A DNA stretch of 63,586 nucleotides from an uncultured candidate division WPS-2 bacterium (lineage in GTDB: Bacteria > Vulcanimicrobiota > Vulcanimicrobiia > Vulcanimicrobiales > Vulcanimicrobiaceae). The DNA is taken from contig CALEYW010000074.1 of the NCBI GenBank assembly GCA_937927945.1, forward strand, positions 1-63,586. The letters are read 5' to 3'. Below the pieces are notes generated by a model that saw only the letters and a list, made by a program, of their open reading frames with translations, ran no database searches and was not told where the DNA came from. Position numbers and translations under genes: made by a program. Positions 42,784 through 51,048 of this stretch are shown piece by piece. The number at the start of each line of letters is the position of its first letter. Positions within the stretch are counted from its first letter, which is position 1.

Positions 42784-43739
42784 ACCCGCTCTACCTGACG
42801 GAAGGCGACGTCACCAGCACCCTGAGCGTTCGCGACGCGCTCGGCGTCGTCCAAGACGCGGCGCTGGCGCTGGCGGAAGGCCGCGCGCAGAATCGCCCGC
42901 GACAGCGCGCGTTCACCACGTCGGCGATGATTCACGTGCTCGTCGCCACGTACGGCGGCCGCATGGGTCACAAGACGTACACCGTCGCGCCGAGGGGCCG
43001 CGGCCCGCGCTTCTGGGTCACCCTGTTCGACGAGACCGGCGAGATGCTCGCGCTGATCGAAGGCGATGCGCTCGGACAGATCCGCACCGGGGCCGCATCG
43101 GGCCTTGCGACCCGCGTCCTGGCCCGCGAAGATTCGAAAACACTCGGTGTGATCGGTACCGGCTGGCAAGCGCGCTCGCAGCTAGAAGCGGTCGTCCACG
43201 TCCGTCCGATCTCGCAGGTCCTGGTCTACGGCCGCGACGCCGCCAGGCGCGAGTTGTTCTGCGAAGAGATGACCGCGCGCACCGGCGTCCCCGTCAACGG
43301 CGTGGCGAGCGCGCGCGAAGCGGTCGCCGAGGCCGACGTCGTCGTCACGATGACCAACGCCAACGCACCCGTGCTCGAGGGAGCGTGGCTGCGCCCCGGC
43401 ACGCACGTCAACGCGGCGGGTTCGAACCGCGCCAACGCACAGGAAGTCGACGTCGAGACGATTCGCCGTGCGTCGATCATCGCGATCGAAGACCTCGCAC
43501 AGGCGCACGTCGAGTCGGGCGACCTCATCGCCGCGGCAGACCAGGGCGCGTGGAGCTGGGACTCCGCGTCGCTGCTGAGCGACGTCGTCGCCGGAAAAGC
43601 GCCAGGCCGCACTTCCGACGAGCAGATCACGCTGTTCGAATCGCTGGGCATCGGCCTGTGGGACGTCGCCGCGGCATCGTTCATCTTCGACGCTTGCGTG
43701 ATCGAGGGACGTGGCACGAAGCTCCCGATCCCGAGCTGA
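42780..43739 (+). CDS. Ornithine cyclodeaminase/mu-crystallin family protein
   Basis: 319 residues. Family hallmarks are MGHKTYTVAP (substrate-contact lysine), EGDALGQIRTGAASGLATRVLAR, the NAD-binding IGTGWQARSQLEAVVHVRPI and GTHVNAAGSNRANAQEVDVETI. Members include ornithine cyclodeaminase, ketimine reductases and alanine dehydrogenases; sequence alone does not choose among them. It starts at a GTG overlapping the previous stop, so the two enzymes are coupled. Confidence 0.87.
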   Translation: MNPLYLTEGDVTSTLSVRDALGVVQDAALALAEGRAQNRPRQRAFTTSAMIHVLVATYGGRMGHKTYTVAPRGRGPRFWVTLFDETGEMLALIEGDALGQIRTGAASGLATRVLAREDSKTLGVIGTGWQARSQLEAVVHVRPISQVLVYGRDAARRELFCEEMTARTGVPVNGVASAREAVAEADVVVTMTNANAPVLEGAWLRPGTHVNAAGSNRANAQEVDVETIRRASIIAIEDLAQAHVESGDLIAAADQGAWSWDSASLLSDVVAGKAPGRTSDEQITLFESLGIGLWDVAAASFIFDACVIEGRGTKLPIPS

Positions 43740-43760
43740 GACGGGTGCAGCGTTCGTAGG

Positions 43761-44720
43761 TTAGAGCTTGATCGAATAGTTCAGCTGCGAGATCCACAGC
43801 GCTTCGCGCAGCGTGTCGTGTCCGGTCGCCGTCAGGTAACTCTGGTTGGCGAACTGCTGTGCGGTGAACGAGTAGGTCGTGAAGACGACGTTCTTGGCCA
43901 GCGCTTTGTTGAAGCCATACTGTACGTAGCGATAGTTGTACGATCCCGCATCCTTGCGGTAGAACGTGGAGCCCTGCGAGTACTGCACGAACGGGATCCA
44001 GGTGCGATCGCCGGTCGGGACGTCGATGCGCGCGCCGTACGACGGGATGTTGAAGCCGCTGCCCGAGTACGGTGTCCCGCCGTTCGCTCGTTGCGCCGCC
44101 GCGGTGTAGCCGCTCTGGAAGGGGTGGTTGACGTACGCGGCCGCGGCGAACACGGTGAACGGATAGCCGATCTTCGTGCGCGGTCCGAACTTGTACGCTT
44201 CAGCAAAGCGGTAGTCGGTTTGATCCACGCCGCCGAACGCGGGCGGCGTGACCACCGTCTCGTTGTCGGCGGGGCAGCACATGCGCGTGCGGTGCACGTA
44301 ATAGAGCGACTGCGTGAGGTGCGCGTTCGGCGTGTTGTTGAGGTACACGAAGTCGAAGCGGTCGCGCAGGGCGCCCGTCGTCAGGACTGCCGGAATGTAG
44401 GTCGTCAGTGCGTCGAGCGCCTGGTCCAGCGTCGTGTGGGAGTACACGGCGTTGAACTTCTGGCTGATCTGCCAGCGCGCGGAGTAGTTCAACTCCCAAC
44501 CGTTCGTCGTCGCAGGGGCGCCTTTCCCGAGCTGCGTTCCGCCCGGCGGGACGGCCGTGCCGCGGCCGGTGGCCGTCTCGTACTGCGGCTGCAGCGTCAC
44601 GGTGACGTTCTTCAAGAAATCGTCGGCCTGGGCCGGCGCCGGCGTCAGCACTCCGGCGAAAACTCCGAACGCCGCGAGCATCGCGGCCGAAAGCGCGTGC
44701 GAAAGAAGAGACGGTCGCAT
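43761..44720 (-). CDS. Secreted, beta-barrel-like protein of unknown function
   Basis: 319 residues from the ATG at 44720, which has a strong GGTGGGGG just upstream. A clear signal peptide (RPSLLSHALSAAMLAAFGVFAGVLTPAPAQA) is followed by alternating aromatic-rich strands (NGWELNYSARWQISQKFNAVYSH, TKIGYPFTVFAAAAYVNHPF, WIPFVQYSQGSTFY, ISQLNYSIKL at the end). This pattern suggests an outer-membrane barrel. It is convergent with the cyclodeaminase gene and lies directly downstream of the rpsM terminator. No family was recognised. Confidence 0.75.
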   Translation of the reverse strand: MRPSLLSHALSAAMLAAFGVFAGVLTPAPAQADDFLKNVTVTLQPQYETATGRGTAVPPGGTQLGKGAPATTNGWELNYSARWQISQKFNAVYSHTTLDQALDALTTYIPAVLTTGALRDRFDFVYLNNTPNAHLTQSLYYVHRTRMCCPADNETVVTPPAFGGVDQTDYRFAEAYKFGPRTKIGYPFTVFAAAAYVNHPFQSGYTAAAQRANGGTPYSGSGFNIPSYGARIDVPTGDRTWIPFVQYSQGSTFYRKDAGSYNYRYVQYGFNKALAKNVVFTTYSFTAQQFANQSYLTATGHDTLREALWISQLNYSIKL

Positions 44721-44875
44721 AAAACCCCCACCAGTCCAAAAGACAACGTAAATTACGGCGGCGTGCATAGGCGACGCCGGCACTGTTCGCAGCGATTATC
44801 GCACGGCGGCTCCGCGCGGCGTTACCCCCGAAAGAAGGTACTTTTTTTCCGCGCGCGCACGCACACGCGGACGCA

Positions 44876-44903
44876 AAAAGCCCGGTCGATCGACCGGGCT
44901 TTT
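44876..44903 (-). terminator. Intrinsic terminator after rpsM
   Basis: A perfect 28-base palindrome (AAAAGCCCGGTCGA and its reverse complement) lies about 20 bases past the rpsM stop. On the minus strand it is followed by a T-rich end, TTTTTGCG. It should end the rplC-to-rpsM transcript before the inserted cassette. The A-run on the other side means it could also work in the opposite direction. Confidence 0.85.
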
Positions 44904-44923
44904 CGCGCTGCGTCCGGGACGGA

Positions 44924-45301
44924 CTACTTCTTGGCGGTCTTCTTCTTGCCGGCGACGGTGCGCTTGGGGCCCTTGCGAGTGCGCGCGTTTGTCTTGGTGC
45001 GCTGGCCGCGCACGGGCAGGCCGCGGCGATGACGCAGGCCGCGATAGCAGCCGATGTCCGTCAAGCGCTTGATGTTCGACGCGATCTCGCGACGCAGGTC
45101 GCCCTCGACCTTGAGCGCGTCGATCGCTTCACGCAAACGGTGCTCGTCCTCGCTGGTGAGATCCTTGACGCGCGTGTTCGGGTCGACCCCGGTCTGCGAG
45201 AGAAGCTTCTGCGAGGTCGGAAGACCGATCCCGAAAATCTTGGTGAGGCCGATTTCAACGCGCTTGTCGCGCGGGAGATCGATGCCGGCGATACGTGCCA
45301 T
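44924..45301 (-). CDS. rpsM: 30S ribosomal protein uS13
   Basis: 125 residues starting ARIAGIDLPRDKRVEIGLTKIFGIG; the longer upstream frame overlaps rpmJ and is a shadow. The helix-two-turn-helix and the basic tail LRHRRGLPVRGQRTKTNARTRKGP are complete. The start shares a base with the rpmJ stop (TAATG). It is normally followed by rpsK; here a terminator and four other genes intervene. Confidence 0.97.
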   Translation of the reverse strand: MARIAGIDLPRDKRVEIGLTKIFGIGLPTSQKLLSQTGVDPNTRVKDLTSEDEHRLREAIDALKVEGDLRREIASNIKRLTDIGCYRGLRHRRGLPVRGQRTKTNARTRKGPKRTVAGKKKTAKK

Positions 45302-45417
45302 TATCCCTGAACCTGCTTGTGCTTCGGATTGACGCTGCAGATCACGCGGACTTTGCCCTCGCGGCGGATGATCTTGCAGGCGTCGCAAATGCGCTTGACG
45401 CTCGGTCGTACTTTCAT
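45301..45417 (-). CDS. rpmJ: 50S ribosomal protein bL36, zinc-binding form
   Basis: 38 residues, KVRPSVKRICDACKIIRREG and onward, with the C-x2-C...C...H zinc ribbon (Cys11, Cys14, Cys27, His33). The longer open frame is an upstream extension into the hairpin repeat; the ATG at 45417 gives the invariant N-terminus. A repeat copy directly precedes it and provides GGGCGGAG as a likely ribosome-binding site. Confidence 0.97.
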   Translation of the reverse strand: MKVRPSVKRICDACKIIRREGKVRVICSVNPKHKQVQG

Positions 45418-45530
45418 GCTAAAGGTGCTCCGCCCTTGGCTCCGCACCCCCCGCGCGTTGCGCGGGGCCCCCGTGAAGACCGGCCCCGCCGACATGGTCG
45501 GTTGGGCGCGATTCCCCTTGGGGGGCCGGA
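45418..45530 (-). repeat. Intergenic hairpin repeat, copy 2 (map/rpmJ gap)
   Basis: The copy contains AAAGGTGCTCCG and a CCCCGCGC/GCGCGGGG stem at 45449-45467 with a three-base loop. Compared with copies 4 and 5, the stem bases have changed on both arms but still pair. Its tail (CATGGTCGGTT, then GATTCCCCTTGGGGGG) resembles that of copy 5. It occupies most of the 171-base gap where infA is usually found. Confidence 0.75.
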
Positions 45531-45588
45531 ATGGGCTTGTTCTCTGTGGTGTTGGTGGGTTCGGGACTGTGGCGCGGCACGATCGTTA

Positions 45589-46392
45589 TCATGCTGCCAC
45601 TTCTTGTTCGGGGCGGTAGAGGGCTACGTCTGGGTGTTCGTAGGCTTCGCGGAGCGTGAGGATTTTTGGTCCCTGGTCCGTGATCGCGATCGTGTGCTCG
45701 AAGTGCGCGGCTAGTTTACCATCCTCGGTTACGACCGTCCAGCCGTCCTCGAGGGTTTCGACTTCCCAGGTTCCTTCGGTGATCATCGGTTCGATTGCGA
45801 GCACCAGGCCCTTGCGCAGGACCGTCCCGGTTCCGGCATCGCCGTAGTTGGGGACCTGCGGGTCCTCGTGCATCTTGCGGCCGATGCCGTGACCGACCAG
45901 CGCGCGCACGACACCGTAGCCGTGAGACTCGGCATAGCGCTGAACCGCGTTGCCGATGTCGCCCAAGCGGTTGCCCGCCTGCATCTGCGCGATGCCCTGC
46001 ATCAGACACTCCTGGGTCGCCGTCATCAGCCGCTTCGCGGCGTCGCTGACCTCGCCGATCCCGACCGTTACGGCTGAGTCGGAGACGTAGCCTTCGAAGG
46101 TGGTTCCGATGTCCAGCGAGAGCAGATCGCCCTCGAGCAGCACGCGGTCACCCGGCATGCCGTGGACGACCTCGTCGTTGACCGACGCACAGATCGCTGC
46201 GGGGTAGCCGTGATATCCGATGAACGTGGGCACGCCGCCCATCGAGCGAATCGATTCGTCGGCGATGCGGTTCAGCTCCGCCGTCGTCACGCCGGGCTTC
46301 GCGGCCTCGATGAGCCGGGTCAGCGTCTTCGACGTGATCTTACCGCTGCGACGCATGATTTCGATCTCGCGCGCGGACTTGATGCTGATCAT
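45589..46392 (-). CDS. map: Methionine aminopeptidase, type I
   Basis: 267 residues. The metal ligands of the pita-bread fold are in LSLDIGTTFEGYVSDSAVTVG (two Asp), GHGIGRKMHEDPQVPNYG (His) and IEPMITEGTWE (Glu), with the last Glu in HFEHTIAITDQGPKILT. It removes the initiator Met. It follows adk by a four-base overlap and its stop is separated from rpmJ by the repeat-bearing gap. Confidence 0.97.
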   Translation of the reverse strand: MISIKSAREIEIMRRSGKITSKTLTRLIEAAKPGVTTAELNRIADESIRSMGGVPTFIGYHGYPAAICASVNDEVVHGMPGDRVLLEGDLLSLDIGTTFEGYVSDSAVTVGIGEVSDAAKRLMTATQECLMQGIAQMQAGNRLGDIGNAVQRYAESHGYGVVRALVGHGIGRKMHEDPQVPNYGDAGTGTVLRKGLVLAIEPMITEGTWEVETLEDGWTVVTEDGKLAAHFEHTIAITDQGPKILTLREAYEHPDVALYRPEQEVAA

Positions 46393-47048
46393 GCCGACGC
46401 CCCCGCGCCCTGGCGGTTCACCAGCCGGATGAGCTCTTCGCTGACGCGATCGATCGGCGCGAGCGCATCGACTCGCACGAGTTCGGGACCGTTCCCGCCC
46501 TCGTAGTAGGCGACCAGCGGGGCGGTCTGGTCGGCATACACCGCCAGACGCTTGCGGATCGTCTGTTCCTTGTCGTCGGGCCGCTGCACGAGCGGCTCGC
46601 CGGTGACGTCATCGATGCCCGCCGTCTTCGGCGGCGCGAACTTCTCGTGGTAGGTCCGGCCCGAAGCCACGTGCGTCCAGCGGCCGGTGAGCCGCTCGAG
46701 CAGCGCGCCCATGTCGACGTCGAAGAGGACCGGAACCGCCGGCTTGTTCTTGCGGCGCAGCAGCTCGTCGAGCGCCTTCGCCTGCGCCGTGGTGCGCGGA
46801 AAACCGTCGAAGATGACGTCGCCGGGCTTCTCCATCTCGGCTTCGATCATGCGAATCATGAGATCGTCGGGAACCAGGCCGCCGCTCTCCATGATCGGCT
46901 TCGCCTCGAGCCCCAGCGGCGTTCCCTCGCGCACGTTGGCGCGCAGGATGTCGCCGGTCGAGATCTGACGATAGCCGAAGCGATCCGCCAGAACCTTGGC
47001 CTGCGTCCCTTTACCCGCACCAGGAGGCCCGAGAAAAATGAGGTTCAC
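46389..47048 (-). CDS. adk: Adenylate kinase
   Basis: 219 residues from a GTG at 47048 overlapping the secY stop; the long upstream frame is a shadow of secY. The P-loop FLGPPGAGKGTQAKVLADRFG is followed by STGDILRANV, FDGFPRTTAQAKAL and a long LID domain with RTYHEKFAPPKTAGIDDVTGEP. The LID lacks the four zinc cysteines. It interconverts ATP, AMP and ADP. Confidence 0.97.
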   Translation of the reverse strand: MNLIFLGPPGAGKGTQAKVLADRFGYRQISTGDILRANVREGTPLGLEAKPIMESGGLVPDDLMIRMIEAEMEKPGDVIFDGFPRTTAQAKALDELLRRKNKPAVPVLFDVDMGALLERLTGRWTHVASGRTYHEKFAPPKTAGIDDVTGEPLVQRPDDKEQTIRKRLAVYADQTAPLVAYYEGGNGPELVRVDALAPIDRVSEELIRLVNRQGAGASA

Positions 47049-48346
47049 TTGTTTATGAAGCCTCGGTAGTCGCGCATTGCGAGGCGTGCCTCGATCTGCG
47101 TGATGGAATCGAGTGCGACGCCGACCACGATCAGAAGCGACGTGCTGCCGATGTAGAGCGAGGTGACGCCTACGTCGCGCTGGAGCGAGGGGAGGACGGC
47201 GAGCAGGCCGAGGTAGATCGCGGCCGCGGTCGTGATGCGCAGGAGGATCTTGTTGATGTAGTCGACGGTCGGCTGGCCCGGACGGATGCCCGGGATGAAT
47301 GAGCCGGACTTCTTGAGGTTGTCCGCGATGTCGCGCGTGTTGACGACGATCGCCGAGTAGAAGAACGTGAAGACGACGACCAGCAAGAAGTAGACGACGT
47401 TGTAGAGCAGCGACTGCGGCCCGAAGTACGCCTGGATGAAGAACGAGACGTTCGCCGCCCAGCTGTGCGTGTTGCCGGCCTGCGCGCCGCCGCCGAACCA
47501 CGAGAGCGCCTGCTGCGGCAGCAGCAGGATCGAGATCGCGAAGATGATCGAGATGACGCCCGAGTTGTTCAGGCGCAGCGGGATGTAGCTCGAGCGGCCG
47601 GCGTAGAGCTTGCGGCCCACCACGCGGCGCGCTTGCTGCACCGGGATGCGGCGCTGGCCCTGGTACATGAACACGATCGAGACGATGGTGATCAGCGCGA
47701 TCGCCAGCCACAGGAACATCCCGAGCCAGTTGACGTTGCCCTTGTTGGCCAGCGAGAACGTCTGCCCGACCTGCGTCGGGAAGCGCAGCACGATGCCGAC
47801 GAAGATGATCAGCGAGACGCCGTTGCCGATCCCCTTGTCGGTGATCTGCTCGCCCAGCCACATCAGGAACATCGTGCCGGCGACGAACGCGATGACCGCG
47901 TAGACGATGAACTGCCACGAGTGGTCGTAGAAGACGCCGCCTCGGCTCATCGCGATCGCCATCGACGTCGCCTGAATGGTGCCGAGCACGATCGTGAGAT
48001 ACCGCGTGTAGCGGCTGATCGTCTTGCGGCCTTCCTCGCCGCCCTTCTTCGCCATCTCTTCGAGCTGCGGAATGACGACCGTCATCAGCTGCATGATGAT
48101 CGACGCGTTGATGTACGGCGTGATCCCCATCGCGATGATCGAAAGATGCTGCAGCGCGCCGCCCGAGAGGAAGCCCAAGAACTGGTAGAACGCACCCGAC
48201 TGGATCAGGGAGTTCCACTTGGCCTGGTCCACGTTCGGCAGCTGCACGTGGATCATGAACACGAAGACGGCGAACGCAAAGAACACGAACCCGATCCGCT
48301 TGCGGATGTCGGGTACGGTCAACGCGTTCCGAAGAGTGTTCAGCAC
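47045..48346 (-). CDS. secY: Sec translocon channel subunit SecY
   Basis: 433 residues with ten membrane segments. The plug region PYINASIIMQLMTVVIPQLEEM and the cytoplasmic loops KGGEEGRKTISRYTRYLTIVLG and QQARRVVGRKLYAGRSSYIPLRLN are present, as is GSFIPGIRPGQPTVDYI. It lies between rplO and adk, as in standard spc operons. Confidence 0.97.
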   Translation of the reverse strand: MLNTLRNALTVPDIRKRIGFVFFAFAVFVFMIHVQLPNVDQAKWNSLIQSGAFYQFLGFLSGGALQHLSIIAMGITPYINASIIMQLMTVVIPQLEEMAKKGGEEGRKTISRYTRYLTIVLGTIQATSMAIAMSRGGVFYDHSWQFIVYAVIAFVAGTMFLMWLGEQITDKGIGNGVSLIIFVGIVLRFPTQVGQTFSLANKGNVNWLGMFLWLAIALITIVSIVFMYQGQRRIPVQQARRVVGRKLYAGRSSYIPLRLNNSGVISIIFAISILLLPQQALSWFGGGAQAGNTHSWAANVSFFIQAYFGPQSLLYNVVYFLLVVVFTFFYSAIVVNTRDIADNLKKSGSFIPGIRPGQPTVDYINKILLRITTAAAIYLGLLAVLPSLQRDVGVTSLYIGSTSLLIVVGVALDSITQIEARLAMRDYRGFINK

Positions 48347-48356
48347 GAGGCCGTTG

Positions 48357-48914
48357 TTACTCCGAAGCTTCGATGGCGGCGTCGCCGAAATCGGCGCCGA
48401 CCGCGGTGAGCGCTTCGCGCGCCGATGCGGAGAAGAGGATGTCGCGGAACTTCAAGCCGGCGGGCAGCGCGGCATCGCCCTGCTTGAGCTTCGACTTGGT
48501 GGTGCCGCCGAGCACCTTGACGCCGTCGCGGAGGTCGCGCACTTTGCCGCTCGCCTTGAGCGACTGCGGGCTGACCTCGATCGAGGCGTCCCAGCCGGCG
48601 AGATCGCCGACGTTGATCACCGCGAACTCGGTGCGGAAATGGCCGATGTCGCGCGACTTCTGCGAGACGCCCTTGCGCTGCGGAAGACGACGCGCCCACG
48701 GCGTCTGGCCGCCTTCGAACGCGGGACCCTTGCCGCCGCCCGAGCGGACGGTCTGACCCTTGCCGCCTTCGCCGCCCGTTTTGACCATGCCCGAACCGTG
48801 TCCGCGGCCGACGCGCGTGCGCTTCGGACGGGAGTGCGGGTTCGGTTTGAGCGTCGCGAGCGAGAGCGCCGGCCCTGCGGCCGTTGCCGGCGTCGCGGTT
48901 TTCTTGTCAGCCAT
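48357..48914 (-). CDS. rplO: 50S ribosomal protein uL15
   Basis: 185 residues, longer than the usual 145-150 because of an Ala/Thr-rich N-terminal tail of about 20 residues and a longer C-terminus. The Gly/Arg-rich core is typical (RPKRTRVGRGHGSGMVKTGGEGGKGQTVRSG, FEGGQTPWARRLPQRKG). rpmD normally lies between rpsE and rplO, but only two bases separate them here. Confidence 0.95.
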   Translation of the reverse strand: MADKKTATPATAAGPALSLATLKPNPHSRPKRTRVGRGHGSGMVKTGGEGGKGQTVRSGGGKGPAFEGGQTPWARRLPQRKGVSQKSRDIGHFRTEFAVINVGDLAGWDASIEVSPQSLKASGKVRDLRDGVKVLGGTTKSKLKQGDAALPAGLKFRDILFSASAREALTAVGADFGDAAIEASE

Positions 48915-48916
48915 GG

Positions 48917-49426
48917 CTATACGTACAGTTCCTGGACCGTCTTGCCGCGCAGCTGCGCGACCTTCTCGGCCGTCTTGAGCGACTTGAGCGCTGCGAACGT
49001 CGCGAGCACGACGTTGATGGGATTGTTCGTCCCCAGCGACTTGGTCACGATGTCGTGGATCCCCGCGAGCTCGAGGACCGCGCGCATCGCGCCGCCCGCG
49101 ATGACGCCCGTTCCGGGCGAGGCCGGCTTGAGCATCACGTGTCCGGAGCCGACGTGGACGTCCACCATGTGCGGGATCGTCTTCTCGATCATCGGGACGG
49201 TGATCAGGGCCTTGCGAGCCTGCTCCACGCCCTTGCGGATCGCTTCCGGAACTTCGCCGGCTTTGCCGATGGCGAAGCCGACGCGGCCCTTCTTGTCGCC
49301 CACGACGACGAGCGCGGAGAAGCTGAAGCGCTTACCGCCCTTGACGACCTTGGCAACGCGGTTGATCCGCACGACCGTCTCTTCGAACCCTTGGTTGTCG
49401 CGATCGCGACCGCCACGATTGTACAT
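48917..49426 (-). CDS. rpsE: 30S ribosomal protein uS5
   Basis: 169 residues. Family motifs: ETVVRINRVAKVVKGGKRFSFSALVVVGDKKGRVGFAIGKA, and the C-terminal VMLKPASPGTGVIAGGAMRAVLELAGI. It helps decoding accuracy. It starts at an ATG immediately next to a hairpin-repeat copy that supplies GGGACGGAG as a probable ribosome-binding site. Confidence 0.97.
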   Translation of the reverse strand: MYNRGGRDRDNQGFEETVVRINRVAKVVKGGKRFSFSALVVVGDKKGRVGFAIGKAGEVPEAIRKGVEQARKALITVPMIEKTIPHMVDVHVGSGHVMLKPASPGTGVIAGGAMRAVLELAGIHDIVTKSLGTNNPINVVLATFAALKSLKTAEKVAQLRGKTVQELYV

Positions 49427-49540
49427 TTAACGGCGCTCCGTCCCAGACTGCGCGCCCCCCACTGCGTGGGGCCCCCGGTCCGAGCTCGCAAGAAACATTG
49501 AGGTACCAGCGCGATTCGTCTGCGCTCGCTCCATGACCAT
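49427..49540 (-). repeat. Intergenic hairpin repeat, copy 3 (rplR/rpsE gap)
   Basis: The copy carries ACGGCGCTCCGTCCC, a CCCCAC/GTGGGG stem with TGC loop at 49457-49471, then GGTCCGAGCTCGCAA and a tail ending TGCGCTCGCTCCATGACCAT. It fills the whole gap and ends at the rpsE start codon on the minus strand. Confidence 0.8.
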
Positions 49541-49544
49541 ACTC

Positions 49545-49907
49545 TTAGAACTCCAGACCGGCTTCACGCGCCGCTTGGGCGAGTGCAGCAACGCGACCGT
49601 GGTACTTGTGACCCGAGGTGTCGAACACGACGGCATCGATGCCCGCCGCCTTGGCGCGCTGGGCGATCGTCGAGCCGACCTTTTGGGCCGCCTCGATGTT
49701 CGTGCGCGAGCCGAGACCGTCGGCGAGCGTCCCTTCGCGGGTCGACGCGGCGACGAGCGTATGGCCCTTCGTATCGTCGACGACGAACGCATAGGTGTGG
49801 TGCAGGCTGCGGAAGATCTGCAGGCGCGGGCGGCCGGAGGTCCCGACGACCTTCTTGCGCAGACGCGTGTGCCGCTTGAGCCGCTGATCGTTGCGTGAGA
49901 TCGGCAT
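49545..49907 (-). CDS. rplR: 50S ribosomal protein uL18
   Basis: 120 residues with the standard RHTRLRKKVVGTSGRPRLQIFRSLHHTYAFVVDD opening and the closing FDTSGHKYHGRVAALAQAAREAGLEF. It binds 5S rRNA. Its start shares a base with the rplF stop. Confidence 0.97.
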   Translation of the reverse strand: MPISRNDQRLKRHTRLRKKVVGTSGRPRLQIFRSLHHTYAFVVDDTKGHTLVAASTREGTLADGLGSRTNIEAAQKVGSTIAQRAKAAGIDAVVFDTSGHKYHGRVAALAQAAREAGLEF

Positions 49908-50455
49908 TACTTCTTACCAGCCTTGCCCGCTTTACCGAGCTTCTTGCGAACCTTTTCGCCTTCGTAGCGGACGCCTTTGCCCTTGTACGGCTCCGGCGGA
50001 CGCAGGTTGCGGATCTCGGCCGCGACCTGGCCGACGCGCTGCTTGTCGATCCCGTCGACGTGAACTTTGTTCGTCCCCTCGACCGTGAACGCGATGCCGT
50101 CGGGCGCCGCGTAGGTCACCGGGTGCGAATAGCCGAGCGAGAAGTTGAGGTCGTTGCCGGCCTTGTTGACGCGGTAGCCGACGCCCTGGAGCTCCAGCGA
50201 TTTGCGGAAGCCCTTGGTGACGCCGTCGATCATGTTCGAGATCAGCGTGCGCGTGAGGCCGTGGGCCGAACGCCCCGGCTTGTCGTCGCTCTTGCGCGCG
50301 ACGAGCACCTGACCGCCGTCGATTTTGACTTCGACGACCGCCAGAATGTGCTGCGAGAGCTGACCCTTCGGACCCTTGACCGTGACGGTGTGGTCGTCGA
50401 GCTTGACGTCCACGCCCGTAGGCACGGCGACGGGAAGCTTACCAATTCGTGACAT
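49907..50455 (-). CDS. rplF: 50S ribosomal protein uL6
   Basis: 182 residues with two similar domains: SRIGKLPVAVPTGVDVKLDDHTVTVKGPKG and the second starting LQGVGYRVNKAGNDLNFSLG, ending GQVAAEIRNLRPPEPYKGKGVRY. Its start is six bases past the rpsH stop. Confidence 0.97.
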   Translation of the reverse strand: MSRIGKLPVAVPTGVDVKLDDHTVTVKGPKGQLSQHILAVVEVKIDGGQVLVARKSDDKPGRSAHGLTRTLISNMIDGVTKGFRKSLELQGVGYRVNKAGNDLNFSLGYSHPVTYAAPDGIAFTVEGTNKVHVDGIDKQRVGQVAAEIRNLRPPEPYKGKGVRYEGEKVRKKLGKAGKAGKK

Positions 50456-50461
50456 GATCGA

Positions 50462-50863
50462 TTACCACACGTACGCGAGGACTTCACCGCCGAAGCCTTC
50501 GCGCTTGGCGCGCTTGCCCGACATGATGCCCTTGGAGGTCGAGATGATGACGAGTCCCAGTCCGCCGAGGACGCGCGGGATCTCCGTCTTCGAGGTGTAG
50601 ACGCGCAGACCGGGCCGGCTGATGCGGCGAAGGCCGGTGATGACCTTCTCCTTTTCGGGGCCGTACTTGAGCGTGATCCGAAGCGTCCCTTGCGGGCCTT
50701 CCTTGATCGACTCGAGGCCGCTGATGAAGCCTTCGTCGAGCAGAATCTGCGCGACCGCCTTCTTCATCTTCGAAGCCGGGATGTCTACGGTCTGATGGTT
50801 GGCCGTGTTCGCGTTGCGGATCCGCGTGAGCAAATCGGCAATCGGATCGGTGATGACGCCCAT
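50462..50863 (-). CDS. rpsH: 30S ribosomal protein uS8
   Basis: 133 residues, GVITDPIADLLTRIRNANTANHQTVDIPASKMK at the start and GLRVYTSKTEIPRVLGGLGLVIISTSKGIMSG near the end, both conserved. S8 typically represses its own operon by binding mRNA; a binding site was not looked for in detail. It shares one base with the rpsZ stop. Confidence 0.97.
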   Translation of the reverse strand: MGVITDPIADLLTRIRNANTANHQTVDIPASKMKKAVAQILLDEGFISGLESIKEGPQGTLRITLKYGPEKEKVITGLRRISRPGLRVYTSKTEIPRVLGGLGLVIISTSKGIMSGKRAKREGFGGEVLAYVW

Positions 50864-51048
50864 TACCAGCTAGCCTTCGTGATGCCGGGGATGAACCCGC
50901 GATGCGCGTTCTCTCGGAAGCAGATACGGCACATGCCGAAGCGGCGATAGTACGCGCGCGGACGACCGCAGACTTTGCAGCGGTTGTGCTGACGCGTCGT
51001 GAACTTCGCGACGCGCTTCGACTTCTCGATGCTCGAGGTTTTGGCCAT
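50863..51048 (-). CDS. rpsZ: 30S ribosomal protein uS14, zinc-binding type Z
   Basis: 61 residues, the short C+ form with zinc cysteines CKVCGRPRAYYRRFGMCRIC and the invariant CFRENAHRGFIPGITKASW ending. The longer zinc-free paralogue is not in this window. It lies between rplE and rpsH with one-base overlaps. Confidence 0.97.
   Translation of the reverse strand: MAKTSSIEKSKRVAKFTTRQHNRCKVCGRPRAYYRRFGMCRICFRENAHRGFIPGITKASW

Noticed and set aside
47049..48218. A 390-residue extension of adenylate kinase
   Set aside because: It is the shadow of secY in another frame; the adk P-loop begins directly after the GTG at 47048.
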